A stretch of 64,000 nt of DNA from Pterobdella sp. o SKG-2022 (taxonomy: Eukaryota; Annelida; Clitellata; Hirudinida; Piscicolidae), in contig OZ038321.1 in NCBI GenBank assembly GCA_964035795.1, forward strand, positions 21,206,283 through 21,270,282, read 5' to 3'. The position numbers were made by a program, and so were the translations under genes. Positions within the stretch are counted from its first letter, which is position 1. Every line of letters begins with the position of its first letter. Positions 42,742-53,592 of this stretch are shown here, piece by piece. The notes under the pieces are model-generated. The model worked only from the letters and a program-made list of their open reading frames with translations. It was not told the DNA's origin and did no database searches.

Positions 42742-45684
42742 TGCTTTTTATAGCCTGTTTTCCTTTACCAAGGGTTGGGCTTTTTGAAAGTTCTATCTCG
42801 AAGTCGGCTTTTCCATTTAGAGCAATCAAGTGGATCCGCACAAATCATGTCTAGCTTTCTTTTATCATTCAATATGACCTCATTCCAAGTCTTTTTGGAC
42901 CTACCAGGCTTCTTTAAAGTATCTAAATCCAACTTTCGCACCTGAGAAATCCAACCCACGCTACGCTCTACATGTTCAAACCACCTCATCTTGCTTGTAC
43001 AATGAACTACCTCAACATCCCGAATGCCAAGTTTTGAAAGAAGTGAGTAAGAGCAAACGTTAGCATTCGTTTTGATGTTGCACATCCAGCGAATCATGGC
43101 AAATTCATTTCGTCTAAGGCAGTTTAATGTGGAAACTGTTACGGGCCATGTTTCAGCAGCATGTAACATAGCTCTTTTGACACAGGTTGAATAGACACGG
43201 CCTCTAGTCAATAATGATAAATGACGATTAGCAAGGAGTGGAAGAAGTTGGCGAAATTTAGCCCAGGCACACTTACAGCGTGTTATTGAAGCAAGCTCAC
43301 ATCCACCACCTGCAGATAACATATCTCCAAGATAGCAGAACTCTAAGGTAACTTCCAGTTTTTCCTCACCAATCATCACTAATCTCCCATCAGCAGGCCA
43401 TGCTGTACCAAGGCAACGAGCGCATCGGAAGTTAAGATCCGAAGTTAGAGGGCCTTTTATGCCGCTGCATTTCTTGTGTACCCATTGGCTGCAGCCTCCA
43501 CACTGAATAGCATTTCTACTCACTCCTGCTTGGCATACATCACAAGGATACTTTCCAGATTTTCTCAAAACATCAAGGTTCGAACCAAAAACCATTAGCT
43601 TTGTCTTACCCATATTCACCCTCAACCCCTTTTTCTCCATCTCCAATCTCCATGTTCTTAACTTCACTAATAGTTCATCCATGGAGTGAGCACTTACCAT
43701 TAAGTCGTCAGCATACAAGAACTCCCAAGAGCAACCTGTACGAAACTCCATAGATAAAGCTTCCAGCACAATAACAAAAAGTAATAGACTAAGAACAGAA
43801 CCTTGATGGACACCTACCCGAACATCAAACGAGTTGCTATACCCATCACCAACTCTCACCCTATTTCTCACTTCCTTGTACATGGATTGTACAATTCTCA
43901 CAAGCCATTCATCATACGTAGGTGAAAATAACAAGAAGCGGCAGAGAATTTTAGAATTAAAAGAAAGAGAAGAATCAAGATGAAAGCCAAGACAAAGAAT
44001 AGCGGAAGAGGGATAGATAGTAAGGTCAGAGATCATAACGGGAGAGAGAGAGAGGAAGGAAAAGATTAAGACCTAGAAAAAAAAAGTTAAATTAAGAGGA
44101 ATTAAGTTTAAGACGCATGAAGTCACTTCCTGAAAGAATAGAAGTAACGCAAAGAGTAAGCCTTTCAAGAGTAGAAGAAAGGGAAGAGAGAAGAAAAGAA
44201 GAGAAGATATAGGTGTCATCAGCAAAAAGGTGACTTTGAAAAGAGAAAGACTCGATAAGAGAAAGAAGATGAGAGGTTTAAAGAATAGAGAAAAAGTCCG
44301 AAAACAGATCCCTGAGGAACACCAAGAAGAACAGAGAGAGGAGAAGAAAAGTTGTTTATAGAAATAGTGGAGGAACGATTAGAAAGATAGGAGGTAAGCC
44401 AGAAAAGTGAAGAGCCGGAAATACCAAAAGAGGAGTTGAGATGCTGAAGTAAAAATGAGTGGTCGATAGTATCAAAAGCAGAAGAGAAGTCAAAAGAAAA
44501 GAGAAAGCTAGAAGAGCATCATTAGAGATTTTCAGAAAGCTGGTTTCAGTAGAGTGGGAGGATTTAAAGCCAGATTGGGTAGGGGGAAGAAATATGTTAG
44601 AAAAAAGAAAGTTTGAAAGTTGGAGGTAAATAGCTTTTTCAAGAATTTTAGAAAAAAAAGAAAGGTTAGAAAAAGGACGATAGTTGGAAATGATAGAAGG
44701 ATCGAGAGAAGGTTTTTTCAGTATTGGAGTAACGATAGATGATTTAAAGGAGGTGTGAAATTTAGAAGTAGCTAGAGAAAGGTTAATAAGATTGAAAATA
44801 ATGGGATAGAAGAAAGAGGATATCCTTAGAAATTTTTGAAGGAATTAGGTTGAGAGAGCAAAAAGATAAAGATACAGATTTGATGATGGTGATGGGTGAA
44901 AGAAGAAAAAGAGACCAGGGCAAGAGAAGATGCTAGAGGAGTGTGAGATGATGAGTGATTAGTTCTTATGAAAAAAATCTTGTTGTGAAAATAGTCCTGA
45001 AAATCTTGAAAAAAAAAAGGAGGAAAGGATTGTTTGAAAAGAATACGATTGAAATTTTTCCAATGAGCTGAAGAAGAGGAAGCAGAGTTGATGGAAGAAA
45101 TAAGAAAGTTTGAGTGTTTTGAGTGGACGAGAGAGCAATAGGTTGATAGGCGAAAAAACCAAAAAACATAGGAGGAAGAAGAGAGAGAGGAACGATAAGA
45201 ACGTTTAAGCTTGCGTAAATTGCGTTTGGATGTGACGCATTCACTTATTCAACTATTAGATATATTGTGTAGTTTAATACTTGTAAATGAGTGTCAAGAA
45301 TAGAACATCTTCTAAAATCAGGATGATAAAAATGTACAACGCATCTGTCTTCTGAACAAGTAATATCTAAAAACTTTCGTTCTTCGAGAATTTCCCTGAT
45401 AAGGACCATATAGTGAAACTAAAAACAATTGGAAATTATTTAAAAAAAATATTACTGGTATGTGCCGTGATTTTTTTGTTCCATTTGGTTCAATTCGTCT
45501 GCCATCTTTTTGAATTGAGCAATTCTTGCTTCTCTAATGGGTGCAGGTATATCATCAAGTTCATCTTCAATTTCCTTAATGAAAAAAGTATATAAATAAT
45601 AAAGATTATTGAGTAAACAGTTACTTCTTCAGCTAATGATTTCTCTTTTAAGATTTTTTCCGCATTTTCAATTGACGTCGCCAT
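41589..45684 (-). CDS. TXNDC9: TXNDC9 (thioredoxin-domain protein 9, phosducin-like)
   Basis: Cytosolic phosducin-like co-factor of the CCT/TRiC chaperonin in tubulin and actin folding (family knowledge). Six minus-strand exons join in phase to 202 residues: 45625-45684, 45456-45574, 45281-45395, 42000-42133, 41850-41926, 41589-41692. Motifs in order: helical start with APIREARIAQFKKMADEL, thioredoxin fold with CVVHFYHPDFRRCSILDTHL, then KHFETRFIKISVEKAKFFV, ILPTLVCFKKG, IGFEELGNTDNF and an acidic tail KIRSNDDSDTDDD that closely matches the ending of TXNDC9. There is no CxxC redox pair, as expected for this family, so it is not an active thioredoxin. Human TXNDC9 has 226 residues; this one is shorter at the N-terminus. 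The third intron, 3,147 bp, holds the nested LINE insertions described separately; all exons are intact. Confidence 0.95.
42170..45240 (-). mobile_element. L2/CR1-like LINE, degraded and split by a nested insertion
   Basis: Minus-strand translation gives reverse-transcriptase signatures with frame breaks: DFSSAFDTIDHSFLLQHL (about 44450-44520), GVPQGS (about 44310), LFADDT (about 44220-44250), LGFHLDSSLSFNSKI (about 43950-44000) and, on the far side of the nested element, IRRIRQISSYLDDASL and VLSRLDYCNSS (about 42610-42700). The 3' end is a noncoding tail ending near 42170 in a GCGCTATATAAG-type sequence. A second 3' end of the same family, in the opposite orientation, is at 52755-53005. It lies in sense orientation in the third intron of TXNDC9. 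Stop codons and frameshifts indicate it is dead. Confidence 0.85.
42704..43925 (-). mobile_element. 5'-truncated RTE-like LINE with (TTGA)n tail, nested in the L2-like element
   Basis: An open frame covers most of this insertion (stop at 42765; its reading continues upstream into the host LINE as far as 44036). It begins inside the reverse transcriptase with DEWLVRIVQSMYKE, then VRVGVHQGSVLS, FLYADDL (catalytic YADD) and NMGKTKLMVFGS. A PHD-like zinc-binding block follows (CDVCQAGVSRNAIQCGGCSQ then WVHKKCSGIKG ... CARC), and the C-terminus carries KPGRSKKTWNEVI and ends KKPNPW. The element ends in about nine (TTGA) units at 42704-42740, the short-repeat tail typical of RTE-type LINEs. It lacks ORF1, the endonuclease and the first half of the RT, so it is a 5'-truncated insertion. 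Confidence 0.85.
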
Positions 45685-46134
45685 GCCGATTTAGTTATTA
45701 AAAGCAATTCCAGTTAAAAACAAAGATAATGCATTATAATCAAGAAAGTATAAACAATACAGCATAAATTTTTTTTTTTTTATAAAAATCTAAAATTAAA
45801 AAAAATATTTTAATTAAAAAATATTTAAATAGCTACTCAAATAAAACATCTCATTTTTTTAACTTTAGTTTTAACATTGATTTTATTGGTCAATTTTTGT
45901 TTTAGGTTCAAACATTTTTCATATCTTTTAACCAAAGTTATTTCGATAAAATTAACAATTAGTTTATAAAATTTATTAAACTTTTTATACTGTTTTCAAA
46001 AGTTTGTTGAATTTATTCATTAAATATTTTTCAATATTTTTCATAAATCTTAAAATACCGCTTGAATTTAATTTGTGTTCTATGATGTTTTTCTAAAAAT
46101 TAACTTTTACAAAAAGTTTGGAAATTTGGTCATT
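45685..46134. promoter_or_regulatory. Probable bidirectional promoter of TXNDC9 and the ZMYM-like gene
   Basis: The start codons at 45684 (minus) and 46135 (plus) are 450 bp apart. The interval is very AT-rich with long T and A runs (45770-45830). No core element stands out; the call rests on gene orientation and spacing. Confidence 0.5.
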
Positions 46135-49100
46135 ATGGATCAGAACCAGTCAGCAGATCAAACTACCAATCGAGCTCCGAGACAAATAGCAATCGGAATA
46201 TTGGACGATGATGCACCCAAGTCTTCCATGAAAATTCTCTCCATGCCTGCCATCACAACGTCTGCTTCTAAAGTAGTCGATTTTCGGCAAATTACTATGA
46301 AATCCGATTTTAATCAAGTAAATTTTTTTCCTAGTTTGCAAATTGTTTTAATATTTTTACTTTTGAAACTAGTTTTTGTTTTTTTGTTATAAATTTAAAA
46401 AGTACTATATATCCAGGCATTATTGGGAGGATCTTTGAAAGATGATTCCTTACAAGGAAAAGTCATCACCAAGGATTTAATTGTTAATGCTAAAGACATG
46501 TTCAATCTCAAAAAAGAAGGTTCAATAGTCATACATTTTGATTCATTTTTTGCTTTTCATTTTGTAACAATATTCAAATGTTTAAATTGTTTATATGAAG
46601 GTCAAACATTGAGGCCATTGTTGCCAAAGCCTGCTGTGACCCCTTTGAAGGAAGGGCAGTTGCTGGTGGGAGGCTTGCGCATTAAACAAGTCACTCGCAT
46701 TGGTTCTTCTGATAAAGTTTGTGTATATTTTCAGTTATTTTTTCAATCAAATTCAATCAAGCTTATTTTGGTAAAAATAAAACAAAACTCATTGATTATA
46801 TATAGGCAGTCATAACTGAACAGTAAATTGGATTTGGTTTAAAATCAATGTTCAAGACACCATAAATAATTATTTCAAATTTCATCTCATTACTCTTATT
46901 TTTAAATAAAATCTTTTAATATAAAATTTTTTCTACGAAAAGCTTTGTAAATTCAGTCAAATATATACTTTTTAAATATTTTCTCTACTTTTATTTCAAG
47001 TTATACTATATGATTAATAAGATTCTTAATATTGACAGCCAGCAGATCTTGAGGTGACTCCATCAACTTCAAAAACCTCAGTCACTTCTTCAGCTGGTTC
47101 AACCAGAGGTAGACGCAAATATTCAAAACGTTCATATTATGCCTATGTCACTGAGAGTGAATCGGAAGGAGAAGATGGAGGCATGAGAAAGAAGAAGAAA
47201 AAAAAGAAAGAGGGTGATGGTATGGTGAGTGGACGCAGGTCGAAGAGAGCCAGCATGTCACAAAAGCTTGCTCAATGGGGACTCTTGCCATCTGGTTTGT
47301 TGTTAAGGGTTTGAAATTATTTCTGTCAGATTTAAACAATATTTGTTTGTAATGAATGTTTAAAATGTTCCAGGTAAAGAAGAAGAGGATGGTGAGGAAG
47401 GAGAAAGTAATGACTTCAATGATGACGTTGTAGATGATGAAACCAAAAACTTGATGTTTTTAGCCCCCAGAGATGGGGACAGCAAGAGTGAAGCCAGTTT
47501 GGATGTTGATGTGAAGCCAAAGTCAGAGGATGAAGAAGAAGAAGAAGATGATGAACCTCTCATAGCTGCTCCCCTTCCCAAGTTCATAAATGTTCCTCTA
47601 TCTGAGCAGGTTGAAACTTCTCTAGCTGTCAATAAACCTGCAAGCACATTGATTTCAACATCTGCTGTTTCAACTGAAGCTTCTACAACAGACTCTATAA
47701 AGCCAGAACAAGTCACTCCAACAACGATCAGCGTCCCACCAAAAACTCCTGCGACAACTATCACTGAAAAAGTGCCATCAACAGCTGAAAAAGAAATCAA
47801 CTCAGTGCTCGACCTGGAAGAGTTGCTGAGCGACATAGAGAAGAACAAAACATCAAACAAAGTGTCAGCACCTTTGAAAGCTGTGTCAACTCAAGCCTCA
47901 TATGTCTCCAAAGTTTTTACACCATCTCCTAGGACCATCACCCCATCCATCTCTCACACCCCTTCACAAGTACCATTGCATCAGTTTTTGTTCAATATTA
48001 GGTTTAATTCATAAAAATTTCACCTTGTATATTGTTTATTCTATTTTGTACATTATGCATCATTTATAGTATCAAACTTCTTTCATTTCAAAACCTCACT
48101 TCATTTTCAACAACCCACTCAGACACCATCGAATGCCAGCTTCACACAGCCTCTCAAGACCATCACTCCCTCGGGATGGCTCAAGAAGGCATCAAACATG
48201 CTGCAAAACAACAGGAGCACTCCAGCATATAAGGTTCAGTATACGTCTTACTCCATAATAAGATTCAGCGTATGTCTACCATCATGATAAGGTTCATTGG
48301 GCATCATGTGGGCTATTCAATCATCTTTTAACATTATACTTCATGGTTTTTCCAACCTAACATATATGGTTCTGTGTGCTACATAGAGATTTGGTTTTAA
48401 ATTCACAGAGATTTGTTGGATTCATATAAGCACGTCATCATTAAATCATTCTTTAACATCCTATCTCATGTCTTTTCAACTTAAAACTTTTTAAAACTTC
48501 ATACAAAAACAAAAATGACTGGATATTTATCATAATGATAATTTTGTTTATGACATTTCATGCATCTATTTTGAATGAGGCAACAGTTTTAATCCCACAA
48601 ATCAAATACATTAATATTCGCCCAATAATTGCACACTCATTACCCATGACAGCGCATGGATACCATGAACAAGTCCCTGATGTGCAAGCCTATAATGCTC
48701 ACCAAGGGTACCATCTTCAACCCACTGCGCATACACAAGTCCACACAAACTGGTTACTATCATTTTTTTACTTGTTATGTGTTTGTTTCATAGTTTTTAT
48801 TGTATTGCTTTATATATAGCTTTTATTGAACTTGGCATGTTTATTTTGAGATTAGTATGGGTATTAAACGTTAATTTCCTAACTTTTCAGTATCAGTATC
48901 TAGTTTTTGAGTTATCAAATTAAATAAAAAAGGTAAGTTAAATTGCCTTAAATTGGAGCTTAAGTTTAATTGATAAGTTTCACACAATGCTATTTCATGT
49001 AATGGACAAAAAAACCACTGAAAATGTATGTGGAACTTTTAAACTTGATGTTTTATTCACATTTTCACAATAAAGCTGTATCAAATAGTGTTGAAACAAC

Positions 49101-52080
49101 ACCAGATGAAGAGGAAGTGTTGGAGAAGAAGTCTATGGTGGTACCCATACCTGTGCCCTTCTACATGCCTGCTCCAACCACACCCTGCCTTTTGCCATCC
49201 ACACACCCTGTGCCCATTCCTCTGCCCAATATACTTCCATGCCCAATTCCTGCTTCCAGAACCTCTGTTGGTACACTCATCAAGCAGCTCGAGCAACAAC
49301 TATTGGTTTGTTGTTTTGTGTCAGAGTGAAAAATATTCTGATAAGTTATGTTGTCTATCTATCTAGAGTACATGGGTTTTGGCGTTTCTAATATACAATG
49401 AGTTTGTGTCTATTCAAAGTTATTTTTTATAAATAAAGGAAATTTGCAATATTTAAATATTTTTTTAACGTATTTAGAGACTATTAGTTCTATTTTTATA
49501 AATGAATTTCAAAAACTTCATGAACATTAACATATCACTTCAGAAACATCTTATGTATGTTTTGTATAGCAATTAAACTTTAAAAACATCAATTGAGCAT
49601 TCATACATTTATTTAAAATAAAAGCTAACGTTTTATGATTAGGCTATACTTATAAAAAATTATAGCTTTTATTTTAAATACATGTATCAGTCCTCAATTG
49701 ATGTTTTTAAAGTTTAGCATCTATATCACATATTGAAAACGAGTATAGAGCATATTTGATGCAAAACTCAATAAAATTTTCATGAACAGGAGACAGGAAA
49801 GGAGGTGAAGGTGAGTCCACTGGAAGAGGACTTGTTGCAGATATCTGAGTTGATCAGTTCCACCAAGACTGAGCAGGATCGACAAGTGGAAGAATATAAT
49901 GGTGGGTGTGTTGCCGTTATAATACTTTATTGTCAGTCATTCTTATTGATTTTAAGGGTGGTTTCTGCTGTGTAAGCTCTAAAAAATCTTTTTTCTAAAT
50001 CCATGTTTTCAAAGACTTCTGAATGTTTTGGAAGCTAGCATAATGTTTTTAAATACTCATTGTCCATCATACCTGTTGTTAAAACTACACCAGCATCAAT
50101 CATCCGGGGAGTGAATGACAGTGAGTATGTGTATCCTGGCACCACACCAGCCAGGGAGAGACCCCACAAGCAGGAACAATGGCTCACCAGGACTGCCACC
50201 CTGCCTGATGACTCTAAGAACTTTGTGGCTAATGTCCCTGGATACATGGGTCTGTGTTCAATGGGGGTTCAGTAGGATAGTTTATTAAAATAGCATTTAG
50301 TTTATTACAATGATTGGTGAATCAATCCAGCAGTATGGTATTGTATTTGAATTTTTCTTTGATGGTGCATATGGTGGTCGTTTTTTATATGAACAAGATG
50401 TTTTCATAGGAGTTTCAAATGAACATTTAAATGACTTGATGTGTCATAAGAATTTTCAAATGAAGATTCAAATAACTTGATGATATAAACAAAACACACC
50501 ACCCACAGACTCGTCAAGATCTGAGGAAGCAATAGAGGGCGTGAGGTTCAACAAAGACAGCCAACCACTGCCCTTCAATGATGACCACATGAAACTCAAA
50601 TACTCATATGCCATGCAAGTGTGGCACTATTGGACAGACATCCGCAATAGAGAGAATGCCAAGCGACTGAATATGATGAAGGGGAGAGCACAGTTCTACT
50701 TCCAGGCTGACCCTCTCAAGTCCACTCCTGAACAGCTTGCGGGGTCTTTGGCATATTTTGTAAGGGATGTAAGGAAACCTGATGGCTCCAAGTTTGCTCC
50801 CGAGTCTGTTTACTTCCTTTGTCTTGGTTGGTCTTAGTGTTTTTGTTCTTGTTCTTTATTCATAAATAATATCATTTCTTTAAAAATATTCTACGATATT
50901 GTATTGATCTTTAATATAAGTTATGTGATATTCATTATAAATTATGCTCAACCCCACCCAGGCATTCAATATTACCTGCGAGAGAATGGTAGGGATGACA
51001 GCATCTTTTCAGATGTAACCTACCACAAGTTCACTGATGCCCTTAATGATGTTCTTGCTGCATTTGAGATGAAGATCAACAACCAAAGTACATTATTTAT
51101 GCTTCATCGATGACTTCTAGTTTAATGACGAGGTTTCATCTTTGTTGGGGGCAATCGATTTTTGAAAAGGATTTGATTAGTTTTTGGTGTTTTTGAAGAT
51201 ATAACAGTGATTTCGTGAAGGGCAATAGTTATAATACTGACAGCATTGCCATGTTTACAGAGTATCAATATTTGCAACTAGTAAAGGAAAACTTTAATAG
51301 AAGTTAACATGATTGAACACCTGCTCGACTCTCCTTCAGATATGCTGATATGCAGGGTGACTGAAGACCATTTGTGGGAGGCAGCTCAATTGGGGTGCCA
51401 CTCCCCATACACCCTCCTCTTCACCCTCGTCTACTTCAACACCAAGCACTTCCTGCTAAACTCGGTTGAGGACCACCTCAAACTCAATGCTAGTAACTTC
51501 TATGTGTCATCCGAGTCCAAGGGGCATCGAGTCGTCAAAAAGCTCACTCTCAAGCTCAATGGTTGATTTCAATTGCATCATTCAAACGTTTATTAATAGA
51601 GATATATTCAAGTGATTGTATACAATTGATTAGCGATGCATTTGAGAATAAATCTTAAATGCTTATGATGAAGAAAAATAATTTGGTGCTCCCATGAAGG
51701 TGAGGATGGAGGGTCGGTGTATGAGAATGTGGATGACCCCCTCAAATGCCCTGTGCAACTGCATCAGTTCTACATCAACAAATGGCTTGTTTATATACAT
51801 TATTTATATGTTTTCAGCGTGAATTTTTTGGCAGTAATATTAAGAATTTGAGTTTTTTTAAATGCCAAATTTCTAAGATTATACTTCAACAAACAACAAC
51901 AGCGCTGACATTCAGAGAAGCTTCTATTGCCTACCCGAGGTTCCAGCTAAAGGGGACAATCTGCTGTGGTTCACCCACAATCCTCTAAGTAAGGGAGCCT
52001 TGTGCAAGGTAGTGAACAGGTGCCTGGTGGTGAGGGAGGTGCAAGTGGCCAACCTACAACAGATGCAGATAGAGGGATGA
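46135..52080 (+). CDS. ZMYM/QRICH1-family nuclear protein with DUF3504 domain, no MYM fingers
   Basis: Fifteen exons join in phase to 960 residues: 46135-46317, 46417-46519, 46601-46716, 47039-47294, 47374-47969, 48123-48233, 48653-48752, 49076-49305, 49790-49901, 50094-50249, 50509-50826, 50962-51087, 51340-51561, 51700-51788, 51916-52080. The first 420 residues are low-complexity with basic (KKKKKK) and acidic stretches. Residues about 463-490 ([20 protein letters not shown], then HKSTQTG) and the proline/valine tract ([14 protein letters not shown]) match the segment that follows the MYM fingers in ZMYM proteins. The C-terminal 280 residues carry the DUF3504 block: [92 protein letters not shown]3504 is known to descend from Crypton tyrosine recombinases. 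Related vertebrate proteins act in chromatin and transcription; the role here is inferred only. No MYM zinc fingers are present. Confidence 0.92.
49574..49715. mobile_element. Foldback element (family D) with 54-bp arms
   Basis: Left arm 49574-49627 (TAAACTTTAAAAACATCAAT ... AAAATAAAAGCTA) and right arm 49662-49715 are near-perfect reverse complements apart from a few mismatches; the spacer is 34 bases. It is intronic in the ZMYM-like gene, between exons 49076-49305 and 49790-49901. Confidence 0.82.
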
Positions 52081-52754
52081 AGTGATTGTTATTAAGAAAG
52101 GACTATTATGCTCAATTATATCTGGGCTGGTTGGTTGTTCTGGATGATTGTGTGTTATTTATTCGTTGGCATTTTATTATATCTTTGGTTATTCAATTCG
52201 AAATTCAAATCATTTGACATTCAGATTCTCTTGTTTCAAAAAAATTTATAAATTCATGGATGACAGTGATTTATGATGTGGAATAAATTCCTACCACTGT
52301 GTTGAAGCTTAACGTTAAAATTTTCGATATTAAAAGCATGAAAACTTGTCGGTTGGGAAGTCATCTGACAAGTGTGAAGTTCTAAATTTATTAAATTGCT
52401 GTTGCCAATATTCTTTGATAATACATCATTCAACGTTGAAATCGTCAAGTGAAATATTTCTAAAATAATAAATAAGTAACTAGGACCTTGATGTGATTGA
52501 AAAAACTTATTACGTCGATTTATTCATCAAGAATATTTCTAAACGAAGTATTTACACGTTTTTATTTATATTTTTGAAGTCTGCGCAAAAAAGTCAAAGA
52601 AAATTGAGTAATTTGTGTGAAACATTTCCTGCTTTGATTAATAACGTATTATAAGCTTATTATACCGGCTATCTCTTCACTTTTGCTTTTCTTTCAAAAA
52701 CTTTTTTTTTAATACGTAAAATCTCTCATTCACCTTCCTATCTTTCTAACCTTT

Positions 52755-53005
52755 CACTACCTCCTGAACGTGCTGGCCTATGGTCCTATACCCGCTCTTA
52801 GCTCTTCATTATCTCTCCCTCTTATTGTTATGCTAAAACTGCTATATCTTTTTCTAGTCTATTTTTCTAGAACTCTCTTCTTCCGAATCTTTAATCTTCT
52901 CTCTATCCTATTTTTCTTAATATACCTGAAAACCTATTTCTATAAGCAGTTCATAGCAGAGCGCTTTCGAACGATGCGCAAGAGGCGCTATATAAGTTTT
53001 TCACA
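52755..53005 (+). mobile_element. 3' end of the L2-like LINE family
   Basis: CGTGCTGGCCTA, CTCTTAGCTCTTCATT and the closing CGATGCGCAAGAGGCGCTAT follow the same order as the reverse complement of 42170-42410. This copy is in plus orientation and severely 5'-truncated. The 79-codon open frame within it (52770-53009) is a remnant of the ORF end and not a gene. Confidence 0.8.
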
Positions 53006-53191
53006 TTAAATTTTTTAAACTACGGTTGCACTATTATACTAGTTCGCCTCACTGAAAGCTTCGTATAAATTTAATGAAAGTTGGATGCAATGTTTATTTA
53101 TACGATTAAAGAATACGTTTTCGATAAGGTTACCTTGGTAGCAAGATCTTCATACTTTTGAGATTAATAATTGAACGTTCATTGTTTTTCA

Positions 53192-53592
53192 TATGATCCG
53201 GGGCATGACGTTAAACTGAACCAAAGTGGTTCTGGACATGACGTTAAACTGCATCGAAGACAGCGTCTTTAAATTGAGGCTGCTTTTCTGTTATAACCTC
53301 GATAACAGTAGACTTTGGTAGCAGCTATCAACAAACATTTGTATCGTTGTCATTTGGCTTGCCGGATGATCCTTCTTTTTGTTAACAACGGCAAGGCAAA
53401 CTACCCAAGTGTGGGAACGCGGATCGAACACGATAATTTCAAGTTGGACGTTAGCTCGGGCTGATAGTCTATAAAAATGTTTCCAAAATAAAATGGTTTT
53501 TTTCATACACCACTCTATTGTAGTCTCAATAATCTAGGTCGACTGCTGTCAATCCCAGTTGGTCGAGAAAGTACAGCAGTATAATCTAATTG
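53192..53592 (+). repeat. Dispersed repeat R, copy 1
   Basis: Shares long stretches, in the same order, with 61445-61800 (same orientation) and 60366-60720 (inverted): GGCATGACGTTAAAC, GAAGACAGCGTCT, GATAACAGTAGACTT, TCGTTGTCATTTGGCTT, AACGGCAAGGCAAACT, CCCAAGTGTGG, TTCAAGTTGGACGTTAGCT and the end TACAGCAGTATAATCTAAT. Near its end an inverted pair ACTGCTGT/ACAGCAGT could form a stem-loop. No confident coding frame is shared by all copies. Confidence 0.85.

Noticed and set aside
42765..44036. 423-residue protein as a host gene with a PHD finger
   Set aside because: The YADD reverse-transcriptase core, the (TTGA)n tail and the flanking LINE sequence show it is a mobile element; its first residues come from another LINE.
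47148..47860. Serine-rich minus-strand frames opposite the ZMYM-like gene (47148-47339 and 47360-47860)
   Set aside because: They are antisense shadows of the acidic low-complexity exons 47039-47294 and 47374-47969, which fit the phase of the plus-strand gene.
52770..53009. 79-residue hydrophobic frame as a membrane protein
   Set aside because: The sequence matches the 3' end of the L2-like LINE at 42170-42410 in order and content.
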